Shown here: positions 1 to 8,250 of the stretch, in pieces
How the letters are laid out: every line of letters starts with the position of its first letter
How positions within the stretch are numbered: position 1 is the stretch's first letter
Assembly: GCF_008806975.1 (NCBI RefSeq)
Contig: NZ_CP031728.1
Span: 1,488,001 to 1,552,000 of the forward strand
DNA from: Cellvibrio sp. KY-GH-1
Lineage (GTDB): Bacteria > Pseudomonadota > Gammaproteobacteria > Pseudomonadales > Cellvibrionaceae
Length of the DNA: 64,000 nucleotides
Direction: 5' to 3'
Notes under the pieces: model-generated
What the model was told of the DNA's origin: nothing
Database searches by the model: none
Seen by the model: only the letters and a program-made list of their open reading frames with translations
Translations under genes and position numbers: made by a program

Positions 1-216
1 CACTGCGTTTTTAGAATAGGCCCAACTTACTTGCCAACCGTTAACGGCGGTAGCGGTATCGTTGGTAATGCGAATCGCAGCGGTATAACCGCTCCCCCAA
101 TTGTTGGTCACTGTGTAACTACAGGCGGCAGTAGCGCCTGTTCCCCAAGCTGCGGCGAGCAACGCGACCCCAAGAGCGCCGGCCAAGCGCGAGCCTTTGG
201 CAATAGTTCCAAGCAT
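1..216 (-). CDS. Secreted CBM2-containing protein, N-terminal part (truncated by window edge)
   Basis: The minus-strand frame opens at an ATG at 216 and stays open to base 1, giving 72 residues; the rest lies outside the window. A ribosome-binding AAGGTG sits just upstream. Residues 1-30 look like a signal peptide ending in an Ala-rich stretch. The mature part starts with ACSYTVTNNWGSGY, the first strands of a family 2 carbohydrate-binding module (cellulose/xylan binding), very similar to the CBM2 starts of the genes at 6210 and 8251. The full protein is therefore probably an extracellular plant cell-wall enzyme, but the catalytic domain is not visible and cannot be named. It is transcribed away from the other two CBM2 genes. 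Confidence 0.8.
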   Translation of the reverse strand, partial: MLGTIAKGSRLAGALGVALLAAAWGTGATAACSYTVTNNWGSGYTAAIRITNDTATAVNGWQVSWAYSKNAV

Positions 217-494
217 AAATACACCTTTTTATTAAAGTTATGACGACAGGTTCCACGCCCCGCGAAAAAAGCTTCAACTCAACGCCGAAACCTCTGGCAA
301 GGACTGCAGTAAAAAGCGAAGGGTGTAAAAGAAAGACGGGGCGCGAACCTTACGCACGTGTGAATGTAAAAGTCAGATCCTGATAATCGACGGCGCTCGC
401 AGTTACAGTGACCGAATCTGTAGTGAGTTCAAAAGAGCTTATAGTTTTACTGTCCAGCACCATCGCAGTGCATACTAGTTTTCAGCGCCACTTG

Positions 495-580
495 TATTCA
501 AGAGAATTGGGCGCCAATTAATATTATTATGATAAAAATATGATAAGCTGCCGTTTCATATATGACGTAGTTTTCAAAAT
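495..580 (+). repeat. 86-bp direct repeat, copy 1
   Basis: This stretch matches 5959-6044 at 84 of 86 positions in the same orientation, and the similarity stops at both ends. The two mismatches are in the AT-rich middle. It contains GGGCGCC and a CATATATG core. The two copies bracket about 5.4 kb with two exported-protein genes. Copy 1 lies upstream of a minus-strand CBM2 gene and copy 2 upstream of a plus-strand CBM2 gene, so a shared promoter in one orientation does not explain both. Confidence 0.85.
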
Positions 581-770
581 TGCAAATTACCGCCTTTCAG
601 GGAAGTCCCTACGCTCATCAGCAATGGCATTCACTTGCTATCCAGAACCGACTACTTGCTCTAGTTAATAGTAGCGCTCCAGCATAACTTAATTACACTG
701 CATGGATTGTAGCCGGTCAGAACAAGCGTGCTTATTTTTAAAATAAGCCCAACCGTCGTACTAACCATAG

Positions 771-806
771 AAAAAAACGAGGATTTCTCAATAGAAAAGT
801 CCTCGT
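771..806 (-). terminator. Rho-independent terminator of the LamG/FN3 gene
   Basis: A hairpin with arms ACGAGGA and TCCTCGT (777-783, 800-806) and an inner TTTCT/AGAAA pairing is followed, on the minus strand, by a T-run (771-777). It lies about 35 bases beyond the stop of the minus-strand gene at 842-2731. Confidence 0.85.
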
Positions 807-841
807 TCTTCTAGCCACAACTGCAATTACTAATTTTTAGC

Positions 842-2731
842 TTATCTCTTATTAGTTTTTACTTTGTCCTTCCATAACTTCACGGGCTTGGCACCACCAC
901 ACGTGGTAGACTCTCCGTAAATTTTCAGTTTGTATTTCTTATTCTTTTGTAGCCCAACAAAAGTGTGGCTATAGGTAGTAATTCCGGAGGAGCTCGTATT
1001 ACCAGGAACCATGACATAGTCAAAATCACAGGTATCACTAAAGTTCCATGAAGGCTTCCTACACACTTTATAGCTATCAAACTGTTGGTCAGTTTTCCAG
1101 GTTAAGGTAATGGAATTACTAGACTTTGAAACATCAACCTTAAACGTTGAACTTGCACTTTTTGTTTTAAATTTCGGCCAACGCAAACTGTCGCTCAGCC
1201 GATTTTCGTAACCACGCTGATTACTCAACCAACCTTTGGCGTAATAAGTGGTGGATGCCTTAAGGCCGCAAAACGTGTACTTTCCGCTATTAACCCCATC
1301 AATTAACACTAGATTAGGATCAGAGGTAGTAGCATCAATATAGGTTCGATTTGAAGTATTGCACTCCCCAACATCTCGCCAAAAACCTTTCTTTTTAACA
1401 CATAAACCAATATTCGGAACACCGCACTCCTGGGTCCATTTTACAGTCACTTTATTGGACGTTACATTTTCTACAGAAATGCTGTTTGAATAATTGCTTT
1501 TTTTAGTAGTGAATGTTGTTTTTAATTCATTAATTTCCTCATATTTAGACTGGCAAATAGTTTCAGTTTTGTTGCCATCAAAATCTATATCATTAACATC
1601 CGTAAAGCAGTCATCCACAACGCCAGCAATGGCAAGATTGTACGTAGTCTCATCCTCCAATCCATCCAGCGAATGATCCGAAGAGCCGCTTGAACTAGGG
1701 TTTGTTGACTCAATTTTTAATGCCAAAATATCACACACCTGATCATTAACACCCGGTATCGTGTTAGCTGATTTTTTCAAGCAAATAACATAATTGTCAT
1801 AGTGGACATAGGCATTAGGAATTGAGTAATCAACATCGACGTTGCAATATTCTGGCGTCACGGTGATAGCTGAACCAGGAACACTTCTCGCTCCCAATCT
1901 GGATACACTGGTCTGATCCAGCAACTGATCTTCTGTATAGACGCTGCTATTGACTCGTACTTCGTCAATCGAACCAGTAAATGCCCAGTGAGCCCAAAAA
2001 TTATTTTCACCGATATTGAGTGTGCTACTTCCCGCAAGCGGTGCAGTACACCAGGATATGTCAAACGCCTGTGATGGGGTTCCATTTACAAAAATAGTTA
2101 CCTTGTTAGTAATATTTACCGCAACATGCTGCCAACTATTGTCGGTAAGCGGAGATGTTGGCGTTGACTGGTAATTTCTAGCTCCGTTAGCACCACAAGC
2201 CACTGTCAACATGACGCCGCCATTATAGTAATTTAACGATACCCCTACTCCGTTGGTCGCTGCCGTACGATTATCCAGCAAAGTCATGGAGTTAGTTTTA
2301 TTGGTTTTAAACCATAAAGAAATGGAAGCCCCATCAGCATCATTTAATGTAATAGGAACAGGTGATGCAGTTAATTTTCCAGAGGTCGGCGTTTTTGCTA
2401 TAGAGCTTCCTGCAACACCCGACACCAACGATTGGCTCGCAGTCCCAGTGTAATTTACAGTTATCGGCCGAGATGACGAATCCTTAAAAAAACCATTCGA
2501 TAATGCATCAAAATCAAGCCTGAAAACTTCATCGGATTTAATGGCTTTAAAATCCAATGCATCTTGCTCCATCTCTTCTTTAATAGCTGCCGCCTCTTCC
2601 TGCGCCAGCATGTTTTCTATATGTGCGGAGGCAATTGAATCATCTGCCACGACCAACCCGGCAGGACAAGATTGTGCTAAAACTGCGGGCGTAACCAATG
2701 AAATTAGTACAAAAGAAAACAACTTTTTCAT
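842..2731 (-). CDS. Exported LamG-domain protein with fibronectin type III-like repeats
   Basis: A 629-residue protein. The start is supported by AAGGA upstream and by a clear signal peptide (residues 1-19, cleavage after VLA-Q). Roughly residues 65-285 form a LamG/concanavalin-like jelly roll: the ISLWFKT strand, the WQHVAVNI strand, the IFVNG turn and the final GSIDEVRVNSSVYT strand are typical. The remaining C-terminal half contains about three FN3-like modules (near 290-410, 415-525 and 526-629), rich in Cys and aromatic residues. No catalytic domain is seen, so binding or adhesion is the likeliest role. It lies downstream of another exported multidomain protein (2872-5340) on the same strand, but a terminator-like hairpin between them suggests its own promoter. 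The function is inferred from fold only. Confidence 0.75.
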   Translation of the reverse strand: MKKLFSFVLISLVTPAVLAQSCPAGLVVADDSIASAHIENMLAQEEAAAIKEEMEQDALDFKAIKSDEVFRLDFDALSNGFFKDSSSRPITVNYTGTASQSLVSGVAGSSIAKTPTSGKLTASPVPITLNDADGASISLWFKTNKTNSMTLLDNRTAATNGVGVSLNYYNGGVMLTVACGANGARNYQSTPTSPLTDNSWQHVAVNITNKVTIFVNGTPSQAFDISWCTAPLAGSSTLNIGENNFWAHWAFTGSIDEVRVNSSVYTEDQLLDQTSVSRLGARSVPGSAITVTPEYCNVDVDYSIPNAYVHYDNYVICLKKSANTIPGVNDQVCDILALKIESTNPSSSGSSDHSLDGLEDETTYNLAIAGVVDDCFTDVNDIDFDGNKTETICQSKYEEINELKTTFTTKKSNYSNSISVENVTSNKVTVKWTQECGVPNIGLCVKKKGFWRDVGECNTSNRTYIDATTSDPNLVLIDGVNSGKYTFCGLKASTTYYAKGWLSNQRGYENRLSDSLRWPKFKTKSASSTFKVDVSKSSNSITLTWKTDQQFDSYKVCRKPSWNFSDTCDFDYVMVPGNTSSSGITTYSHTFVGLQKNKKYKLKIYGESTTCGGAKPVKLWKDKVKTNKR

Positions 2732-2819
2732 AAAAAAATCCTTATCAATAAGTGTGGTAAAGGAATGTTTTCAAGGAATAGAAATTTTTTACATGACGAA
2801 TCCCTCCAAAAAATGCAAT

Positions 2820-2855
2820 AAAAACCTGTGGAAATCTGAACCTACAGATTTCCAC
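2820..2855 (-). terminator. Terminator of the CBM3-like/DUF2135-like gene
   Basis: Perfect 11-bp arms GTGGAAATCTG and CAGATTTCCAC (2828-2838, 2845-2855) with a 6-base loop. On the minus strand they are followed by a short T-run (2820-2824). The hairpin lies just past the stop codon of the upstream minus-strand gene. Confidence 0.8.
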
Positions 2856-2871
2856 GGGTAGGAATAATTTA

Positions 2872-5340
2872 CTATTGGATATTGGCGGGCTGGGTTGTGT
2901 TGGTGATGGTATTTATCGGTATAAGCATTCCATTCACCATTTGAAAAACTGTCCACAAGTTCCCGGTTTGGCCAGTAGGTACAGAATAGCTCTGGACATG
3001 TATTCCATTAGCGTAAATATCTACCGTCGCCTGAGAAGCGGAAAGCGCCGTACTATTAGTGGTATTTACTGCGGAGTAGTTATGCACTGAATAAACGTAA
3101 TTACCATTTATCATTTGCTTTTTAATATTAATGGTCTCAGGCCCTATTCCATCGGTGTCATCAAGATCCAATTTTGCTTCACCAACGACTTCTATTTGTG
3201 AATAGTAAACATGATATCTGGATGTACCGCCTGCTATCGGGCCCGTCAGGTGAGCATCCAGGTCCGCCGGTGACGAACCCCAACGCAGAATAACGCTAAT
3301 ATCTCTTTGCTTGGGTGGTAGAGCAACTTGTGTTTGATTAACCTTGCAGGCGAGTGCGTAAAGATCAACATAGGCTGTGCCCATATTGGAAGCAGTAGCA
3401 GTAACAGTGTATCCACCTACCGGCAAAGTGAAACTGAAATTTCCTGTAGCGTTCGTGGTTCCTGTAGCTATTACCGCCCCGGAATAGTTATTGAGACCGG
3501 CTCGTACCTCCAAGTTAGCAGTAGCTACGATACTACCCGTGAGCGCATTGATAACCGTTCCACTCGTGATCACAGAACCAGTTGCATCAGGTGTTAACAG
3601 AATTTTCGCCAGCGATCGAGAGGTTTCAGTTGCGATATTAATGCTCTCATATTTCACAGTTTTGTAACCAGATTTAGCGACAGTCACGTAGTAATCAGTG
3701 TTTTGCGCGGCATCAAAACGATAGGTTCCATCCACTGCAGTTGTTACCTCCTGAATTAAATCCCCGCTAGCACTGAATAGACTCACGGTGGCATTGGATA
3801 TCGACGCGCTTGTACAGGCATCCCCTATTGATCCGGTAATCGGAATCAGAGTTTGTACCATTAAGAAATCAAAATTCGAACATGCGCTTGGACTTGGGCC
3901 CTGAACTATATCGGTGTAAGTTTGGCTCCAACCAGTTGTTTGGTTGGTCACGGTGACTTTTGTTGAAACCTTGGGAATATTCAAAATTGTAAAATTGGGT
4001 GATGAATCAGCACTGCCATTCAATACAACATTGGTTTGTACATCAGTACGTCCATCTGATTCAGCAGTAATAGTGTAATAGTAGGTTTTACCCGCGACTC
4101 TAATTGAATCATCAATAACAAAACCGTTGATGCAACCACAAGTTTGATTGGTGTAACAAACTGGCTCGTCAACATTCCACGTTGTAAAATGGGTAACACT
4201 GCCAACATAAATACCGTTGGTCAATGTAGCCACGCCTTCCTCTTTCCACTTACCCAACGTTTCATCATAGAACCATAATGGTTGGGTAGATGTCGCTTTT
4301 TGTGGTCTGGAAGCCGGAATGCGAATAGTGAACGGCCCCTTGTTCTGCAGAGAGTAAATATTTCCTGATGTCACTCCGCGCACAACAACATCCAACATTC
4401 CCTGACTAATCAATTCAACAGCAGCACCATTTTTATCAACAGCCGAAAAATTGCCTGGTGCCGAGGCAATCTCTCGAGTTGCCGCGCTGATACTTGTTAT
4501 AGACACCGACAAATTTTCAGTAATACCACTCATTACTGGAAAAGTTACCGATGCACCATCGAGCGTACTTACCGTATTCGTCACCGCAGGATTAATTATT
4601 TCAGTCGTATCAACTGGCAATAGCTTTTCAACGACAGAAACCTGATTTTTGCTGCTTTTGTAAATCCGATGAGTACTAGCATAACCATTTGCGGACACAC
4701 TCACCGCATACTGTGCTGCCATTGGTACCTGCACAGAGAAACGCCCTCGAGCATCTGTAGTTCTGGTGAGTTGGCCAATTTTTACTGTGGCATTACTCAA
4801 ATATTCACCGTTGAAGGTTTTAACTTGGCCGCTAACACTGGCAGTAGCAGCGCTCGTATCTATAACGGAAATCGTGGACACTGAAGTGAGGGAAGTGATT
4901 GCACCATTGAACGAAGGATCATTACTTTGGTTATGATTAGACCAATCCTGTTTGCTTACACGGAATTGAACTGAAACGTAGTCCTTATCTTTCAGTGTAC
5001 CTGCGCCAGGCTTGAAACGAATGACAATTTCCTGATCAGTAAACTCGAAATAAATATCACTATTTATTGACCGATAGCTACTGTAATTGATACCAACAAC
5101 CGAGGATTGATCCACTGTACCAACTAATGGAGAAGATCCTTCTTTAACATACTTATAGACAATTTTTAGATTAGCAAGCGGAAAATCTTTATTTTCATTA
5201 TTTTTCACCCGAATTTCTGCCTGAATCTGCGGGTTTACTGATTCCCGCACAAACGGCATATATTGCACTTCAAATGCCTGTACAACTGAACTTAAAAAGA
5301 GAAAAAAGACAATAGCTAATCGCAAGAATGATAGATACAT
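2872..5340 (-). CDS. Exported protein with N-terminal CBM3-like module, carboxypeptidase-regulatory-like repeats and C-terminal DUF2135-like domain
   Basis: An upstream in-frame ATG exists at 5388, but the ATG at 5340 has a good AAGGA at 8 bases and begins a signal peptide (MYLSFLRLAIVFFLFLSSV), so 822 residues are preferred. Residues about 23-150 resemble a family 3 cellulose-binding module: VSVQFRVSKQDWSNHNQSND matches its conserved final strands. Then come carboxypeptidase regulatory-like Ig folds (for example DARGRFSVQVP...VSANGYA, and two more in the C-terminal half). A central segment has WFYDETLGKWKEEG and VTHFTTWNVD. The C-terminal domain (RWGSSPADLDAHLTGP, YYSQ, LDLDDTDGIGPETI, YSVHNYSA) resembles the DUF2135/YfaP group. 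No enzyme motif is seen. It is probably a cell-surface or secreted polysaccharide-binding scaffold. Confidence 0.75.
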   Translation of the reverse strand: MYLSFLRLAIVFFLFLSSVVQAFEVQYMPFVRESVNPQIQAEIRVKNNENKDFPLANLKIVYKYVKEGSSPLVGTVDQSSVVGINYSSYRSINSDIYFEFTDQEIVIRFKPGAGTLKDKDYVSVQFRVSKQDWSNHNQSNDPSFNGAITSLTSVSTISVIDTSAATASVSGQVKTFNGEYLSNATVKIGQLTRTTDARGRFSVQVPMAAQYAVSVSANGYASTHRIYKSSKNQVSVVEKLLPVDTTEIINPAVTNTVSTLDGASVTFPVMSGITENLSVSITSISAATREIASAPGNFSAVDKNGAAVELISQGMLDVVVRGVTSGNIYSLQNKGPFTIRIPASRPQKATSTQPLWFYDETLGKWKEEGVATLTNGIYVGSVTHFTTWNVDEPVCYTNQTCGCINGFVIDDSIRVAGKTYYYTITAESDGRTDVQTNVVLNGSADSSPNFTILNIPKVSTKVTVTNQTTGWSQTYTDIVQGPSPSACSNFDFLMVQTLIPITGSIGDACTSASISNATVSLFSASGDLIQEVTTAVDGTYRFDAAQNTDYYVTVAKSGYKTVKYESINIATETSRSLAKILLTPDATGSVITSGTVINALTGSIVATANLEVRAGLNNYSGAVIATGTTNATGNFSFTLPVGGYTVTATASNMGTAYVDLYALACKVNQTQVALPPKQRDISVILRWGSSPADLDAHLTGPIAGGTSRYHVYYSQIEVVGEAKLDLDDTDGIGPETINIKKQMINGNYVYSVHNYSAVNTTNSTALSASQATVDIYANGIHVQSYSVPTGQTGNLWTVFQMVNGMLIPINTITNTTQPANIQ

Positions 5341-6209
5341 TGAAACATTCCTTTTTGAGAAATAAATAGAAATCGTAAATTTGAACAACTGTTATTGTGT
5401 ATTTCAGTTTCTGATTTTCATGGGAAGTCTAATTATTATTTTAATAGCGCAATTCGGAACCCTACGCTGCGATCAAGACTAACAAAGTAACTGCATCTAA
5501 ATCCGTTAAGGGCACGCTTTTAAACGACATAATTTTTATTAAAAAACCACTCCTAAGTACCAACATCACATTTCTATGTGATTATTTTTACTGGCTAAAT
5601 TTAAAGAACAATGTTTGAAACCAATAAAACATGGTTACCATCCTTAGATAACAAACAAGAATTTAAAAATATCACTGACATCAGCCAATTATCCTCAATC
5701 CAGAGTTAAACGGTTGTTTGGCAAAAATTTGCTGGGTAGTAGCTCATAGTCCCTTCCCACATCTTCCCTGACATATTCCTCTCGGCGACAATAGGATTCC
5801 AAGAGTGGAGAGCCGACGATTTTTTGGCGCCCTGCAACAAAACGAAATTGATTCCAACGATTTCGATACAAGCTATAGGCAGGGAATTTGACCTTCCCCG
5901 CGTGCTACAGGCCTAACCAACACAAGCCTTAACCAAAAGAAGGCTATAGAACTACTTCTATTCAAGAGAATTGGGCGCCATTTAATATTATTATTATAAA
6001 AATATGATAAGCTGCCGTTTCATATATGACGTAGTTTTCAAAATAATAATTAGCACGACAATTCGGCAATGGCGTTGGAATAGCCACCCCTGAAGTTCAC
6101 CTGTACCGAAGTGATCACATAGATCTGGTATGAATTTGCATGCTTTGCCTGCCCATCCGGGCCGAGGCGGTATGCCTGTGTCTAATAAACAAAAAATAGC
6201 GGGAACTCT
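5341..6209. other. Intergenic region between divergent exported-protein and pectin methylesterase genes
   Basis: 870 bases with no supported gene. The region must contain divergent promoters for the genes starting at 5340 (minus) and 6210 (plus), and it holds copy 2 of the 86-bp repeat at 5959-6044. A GTGATCAC palindrome occurs at 6111-6118 but cannot be assigned to a regulator. The left part is AT-rich. Confidence 0.6.
5959..6044 (+). repeat. 86-bp direct repeat, copy 2
   Basis: Partner of 495-580, differing at two positions. It lies 165 bases upstream of the pectin methylesterase start. The flanking sequences of the two copies are unrelated. Confidence 0.85.
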
Positions 6210-8093
6210 ATGAATTCATCCACTACACCCAAAAACTACCTCAACATTCTTAAATACTCCGCGCTGACCACGGCACTGCTGCTGGCAAGCAACCAGCAAG
6301 CCTTGGCAACCTGTACCTACACAGTCACTAATAATTGGGGCGGTGGATTTACCGGAGAAATCAAAGTTACTAATGACACCGCAGCAACGGTAAATAACTG
6401 GTCAGTGTCCTGGCAGGAAGCCAATGCATCGGTCACTAACGCATGGAATGCCACTCTCAGTGGATCCAACCCCTACACGGCAACCGCATTAAGCTGGAAC
6501 GCCACCCTGGCTCCTGGCGCATCCGCAACCTTTGGTTTTCAAGCGAATGGCACCGCAGGCGCACCAAAAGTCAGTGGCAGTTTGTGTGGTACAACAACAT
6601 CTTCTGCAGCAGCGACATCTACCGCAACAACCTCCAAATCAAGTGCTAGCGCTGCAATTACCAGTTCAAGTAGTAAAAGCAGTGTGGCGGTTAGCTCCAG
6701 CAAAAGTTCTTCATCCGTCGCCTCGTCAGCGCCAGCTGAAAGCAGCTGGGTATTTGAAGAAAGCGCGGTGGGATTTTGCAATAACTCTGGCGTAATCGAC
6801 ACTAAACACACCGGCCATACCGGCACCGGATTTATCGATAGCGAAAATGCAATCGGTGCATCTATTACCTGGAGTGTAACTGCCGCCAGTGCAAAAACTT
6901 ATGCTGCACAAATTCGTTTTGGCAACGGTGGTGCAGGCGCGCGTCGCGCGACAGTCGTAGTGAACGATGTACAGATTAAAACCCTGGATTTCCCCACCAA
7001 CAGTGTGTGGACTCAATGGCAAACAGCCAGTGTGGATATTCCATTAACAGCCGGAACCAACAGTATCAAACTGGTGGCAGAGACCGCCGATGGTTTAGCG
7101 AATATTGATAACCTCAAAGTAACCGGCAATGGCATTACACCGGCAGCCTGCCCTACGACCACACCCACCACTACCGATTGCAACAGCGTTACCAATCAGC
7201 CGATTTTGCAAGTGGCTGCCGATGGTTCAGCGACTTACAAAACAGTTGCCAGCGCACTGAATACAATTTCCAGCTCCAACACAACGCCCACCCAAATTCG
7301 TATTAAGCCGGGCACCTATCGCGAAAAATTATTGGTAACAAAACCCTTTGTGACTTTCTGCGGACAAACGGGTAAAGAAGCGTCCACCATTTTGACTTAC
7401 AACGATGGCGCCAGCACATTAAATTCCAGTGGTACGGCGATTGGAACATCAGGCAGTGCAAGCGTAACGATTAAAGCAAATGATATTTCGATGGAAAATA
7501 TCACCATCGAAAATTCATTTGGTGTCGGCTCACAAGCCGTTGCCTTACTCGCGCAAGGCCAGCGTTTACAATTCCGCAATTGCCGCTTGCTCGGCAATCA
7601 AGACACGCTCTATACCCACAGCGGCACCCAGTATTACCGCAATTGCCACATCCAAGGCACGGTGGATTTTATTTTCGGTGCAGCAACGGCTGTGTTTGAA
7701 AATAACGTGATTCACAGTGTGGGCGGCGGTTCTGCATTAACGGCGCCGAGCACTGAACAAACGGTACCTTACGGATTGGTGTTCCTCGGCGGCAAGGTCA
7801 CTGCTGTATCCAGCGTAGCAAAAGGCTCAGTTGCCTTAGGTCGCAATTGGAGACCTTACGGCGCAGCCACCTACATTCGCACGGAACTCGGCCAACATAT
7901 TTCGGCGGTCGGCTGGGTGAAGATGAGCGAAAACACGCTGGATACTGCACGCTTCTCCGAGTACCTGACGACAGGTGCAGGAGCAAATCCTTCGGCGCGC
8001 GCGCCGCAATCCAAACAACTTACCGCCGCACAAGCAGCGACTTATACCATTAGCAATATTTTTGGATCATGGACACCCAGTTACAGTAAATAG
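6210..8093 (+). CDS. Secreted pectin methylesterase (CE8) with CBM2 and CBM35
   Basis: 627 residues. A signal peptide (about 1-33) is followed directly by a CBM2 (34-128; CTYTVTNNWGGGFTGEIK), a Ser-rich linker (about 130-180), a CBM35-like module (about 182-306; GFCNNSG...NIDNLKVTG) and a carbohydrate esterase family 8 domain (about 320-627). The CE8 active site is complete: Asp465 in GNQDTLY, Asp486 in GTVDFIFG (21 residues apart, the usual spacing of the two catalytic Asp) and Arg545 in LGRNW. It removes methyl esters from pectin outside the cell, preparing it for lyases such as the one encoded immediately downstream. CBM2 should anchor the enzyme to cellulose and CBM35 to pectic or uronate sugars (family knowledge). 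Confidence 0.93.
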   Translation: MNSSTTPKNYLNILKYSALTTALLLASNQQALATCTYTVTNNWGGGFTGEIKVTNDTAATVNNWSVSWQEANASVTNAWNATLSGSNPYTATALSWNATLAPGASATFGFQANGTAGAPKVSGSLCGTTTSSAAATSTATTSKSSASAAITSSSSKSSVAVSSSKSSSSVASSAPAESSWVFEESAVGFCNNSGVIDTKHTGHTGTGFIDSENAIGASITWSVTAASAKTYAAQIRFGNGGAGARRATVVVNDVQIKTLDFPTNSVWTQWQTASVDIPLTAGTNSIKLVAETADGLANIDNLKVTGNGITPAACPTTTPTTTDCNSVTNQPILQVAADGSATYKTVASALNTISSSNTTPTQIRIKPGTYREKLLVTKPFVTFCGQTGKEASTILTYNDGASTLNSSGTAIGTSGSASVTIKANDISMENITIENSFGVGSQAVALLAQGQRLQFRNCRLLGNQDTLYTHSGTQYYRNCHIQGTVDFIFGAATAVFENNVIHSVGGGSALTAPSTEQTVPYGLVFLGGKVTAVSSVAKGSVALGRNWRPYGAATYIRTELGQHISAVGWVKMSENTLDTARFSEYLTTGAGANPSARAPQSKQLTAAQAATYTISNIFGSWTPSYSK

Positions 8094-8178
8094 CAGTTGC
8101 AACAAATAACCGTTAAAGCAAATAACGGCGAAAGCAAGTAATCACTTGAAACGCATTTATTTGAAATTGGTGAAAAAT

Positions 8179-8209
8179 ATTATCGAGCCATCGTCTATGG
8201 CTCGATAAT
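8179..8209 (+). terminator. Stem-loop between pectin methylesterase and pectate lyase genes
   Basis: Perfect 13-bp arms ATTATCGAGCCAT and ATGGCTCGATAAT with a 5-base loop. Only a weak T-tail follows, so it could be a terminator, a leaky attenuator or an RNA-processing signal between two related genes. Confidence 0.55.
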
Positions 8210-8250
8210 TAAATGCTTAATAACGTATAAAAATATTTACAGGAAAGACT

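Larger units (their letters stand above)
217..841. other. Intergenic region upstream of the CBM2 gene
   Basis: No convincing gene is seen. The region must hold the promoter of the minus-strand CBM2 gene (start 216), copy 1 of an 86-bp direct repeat (495-580), an AT-rich inverted repeat at 730-748 (GCTTATTTT / AAAATAAGC) and the terminator of the next minus-strand gene (771-806). I could not assign a promoter with confidence. Confidence 0.6.

Noticed and set aside
6111..6118. GTGATCAC palindrome upstream of the pectin methylesterase as a CRP-like site
   Set aside because: The consensus TGTGA-N6-TCACA spacing is absent; a bare 8-bp palindrome is not sufficient.
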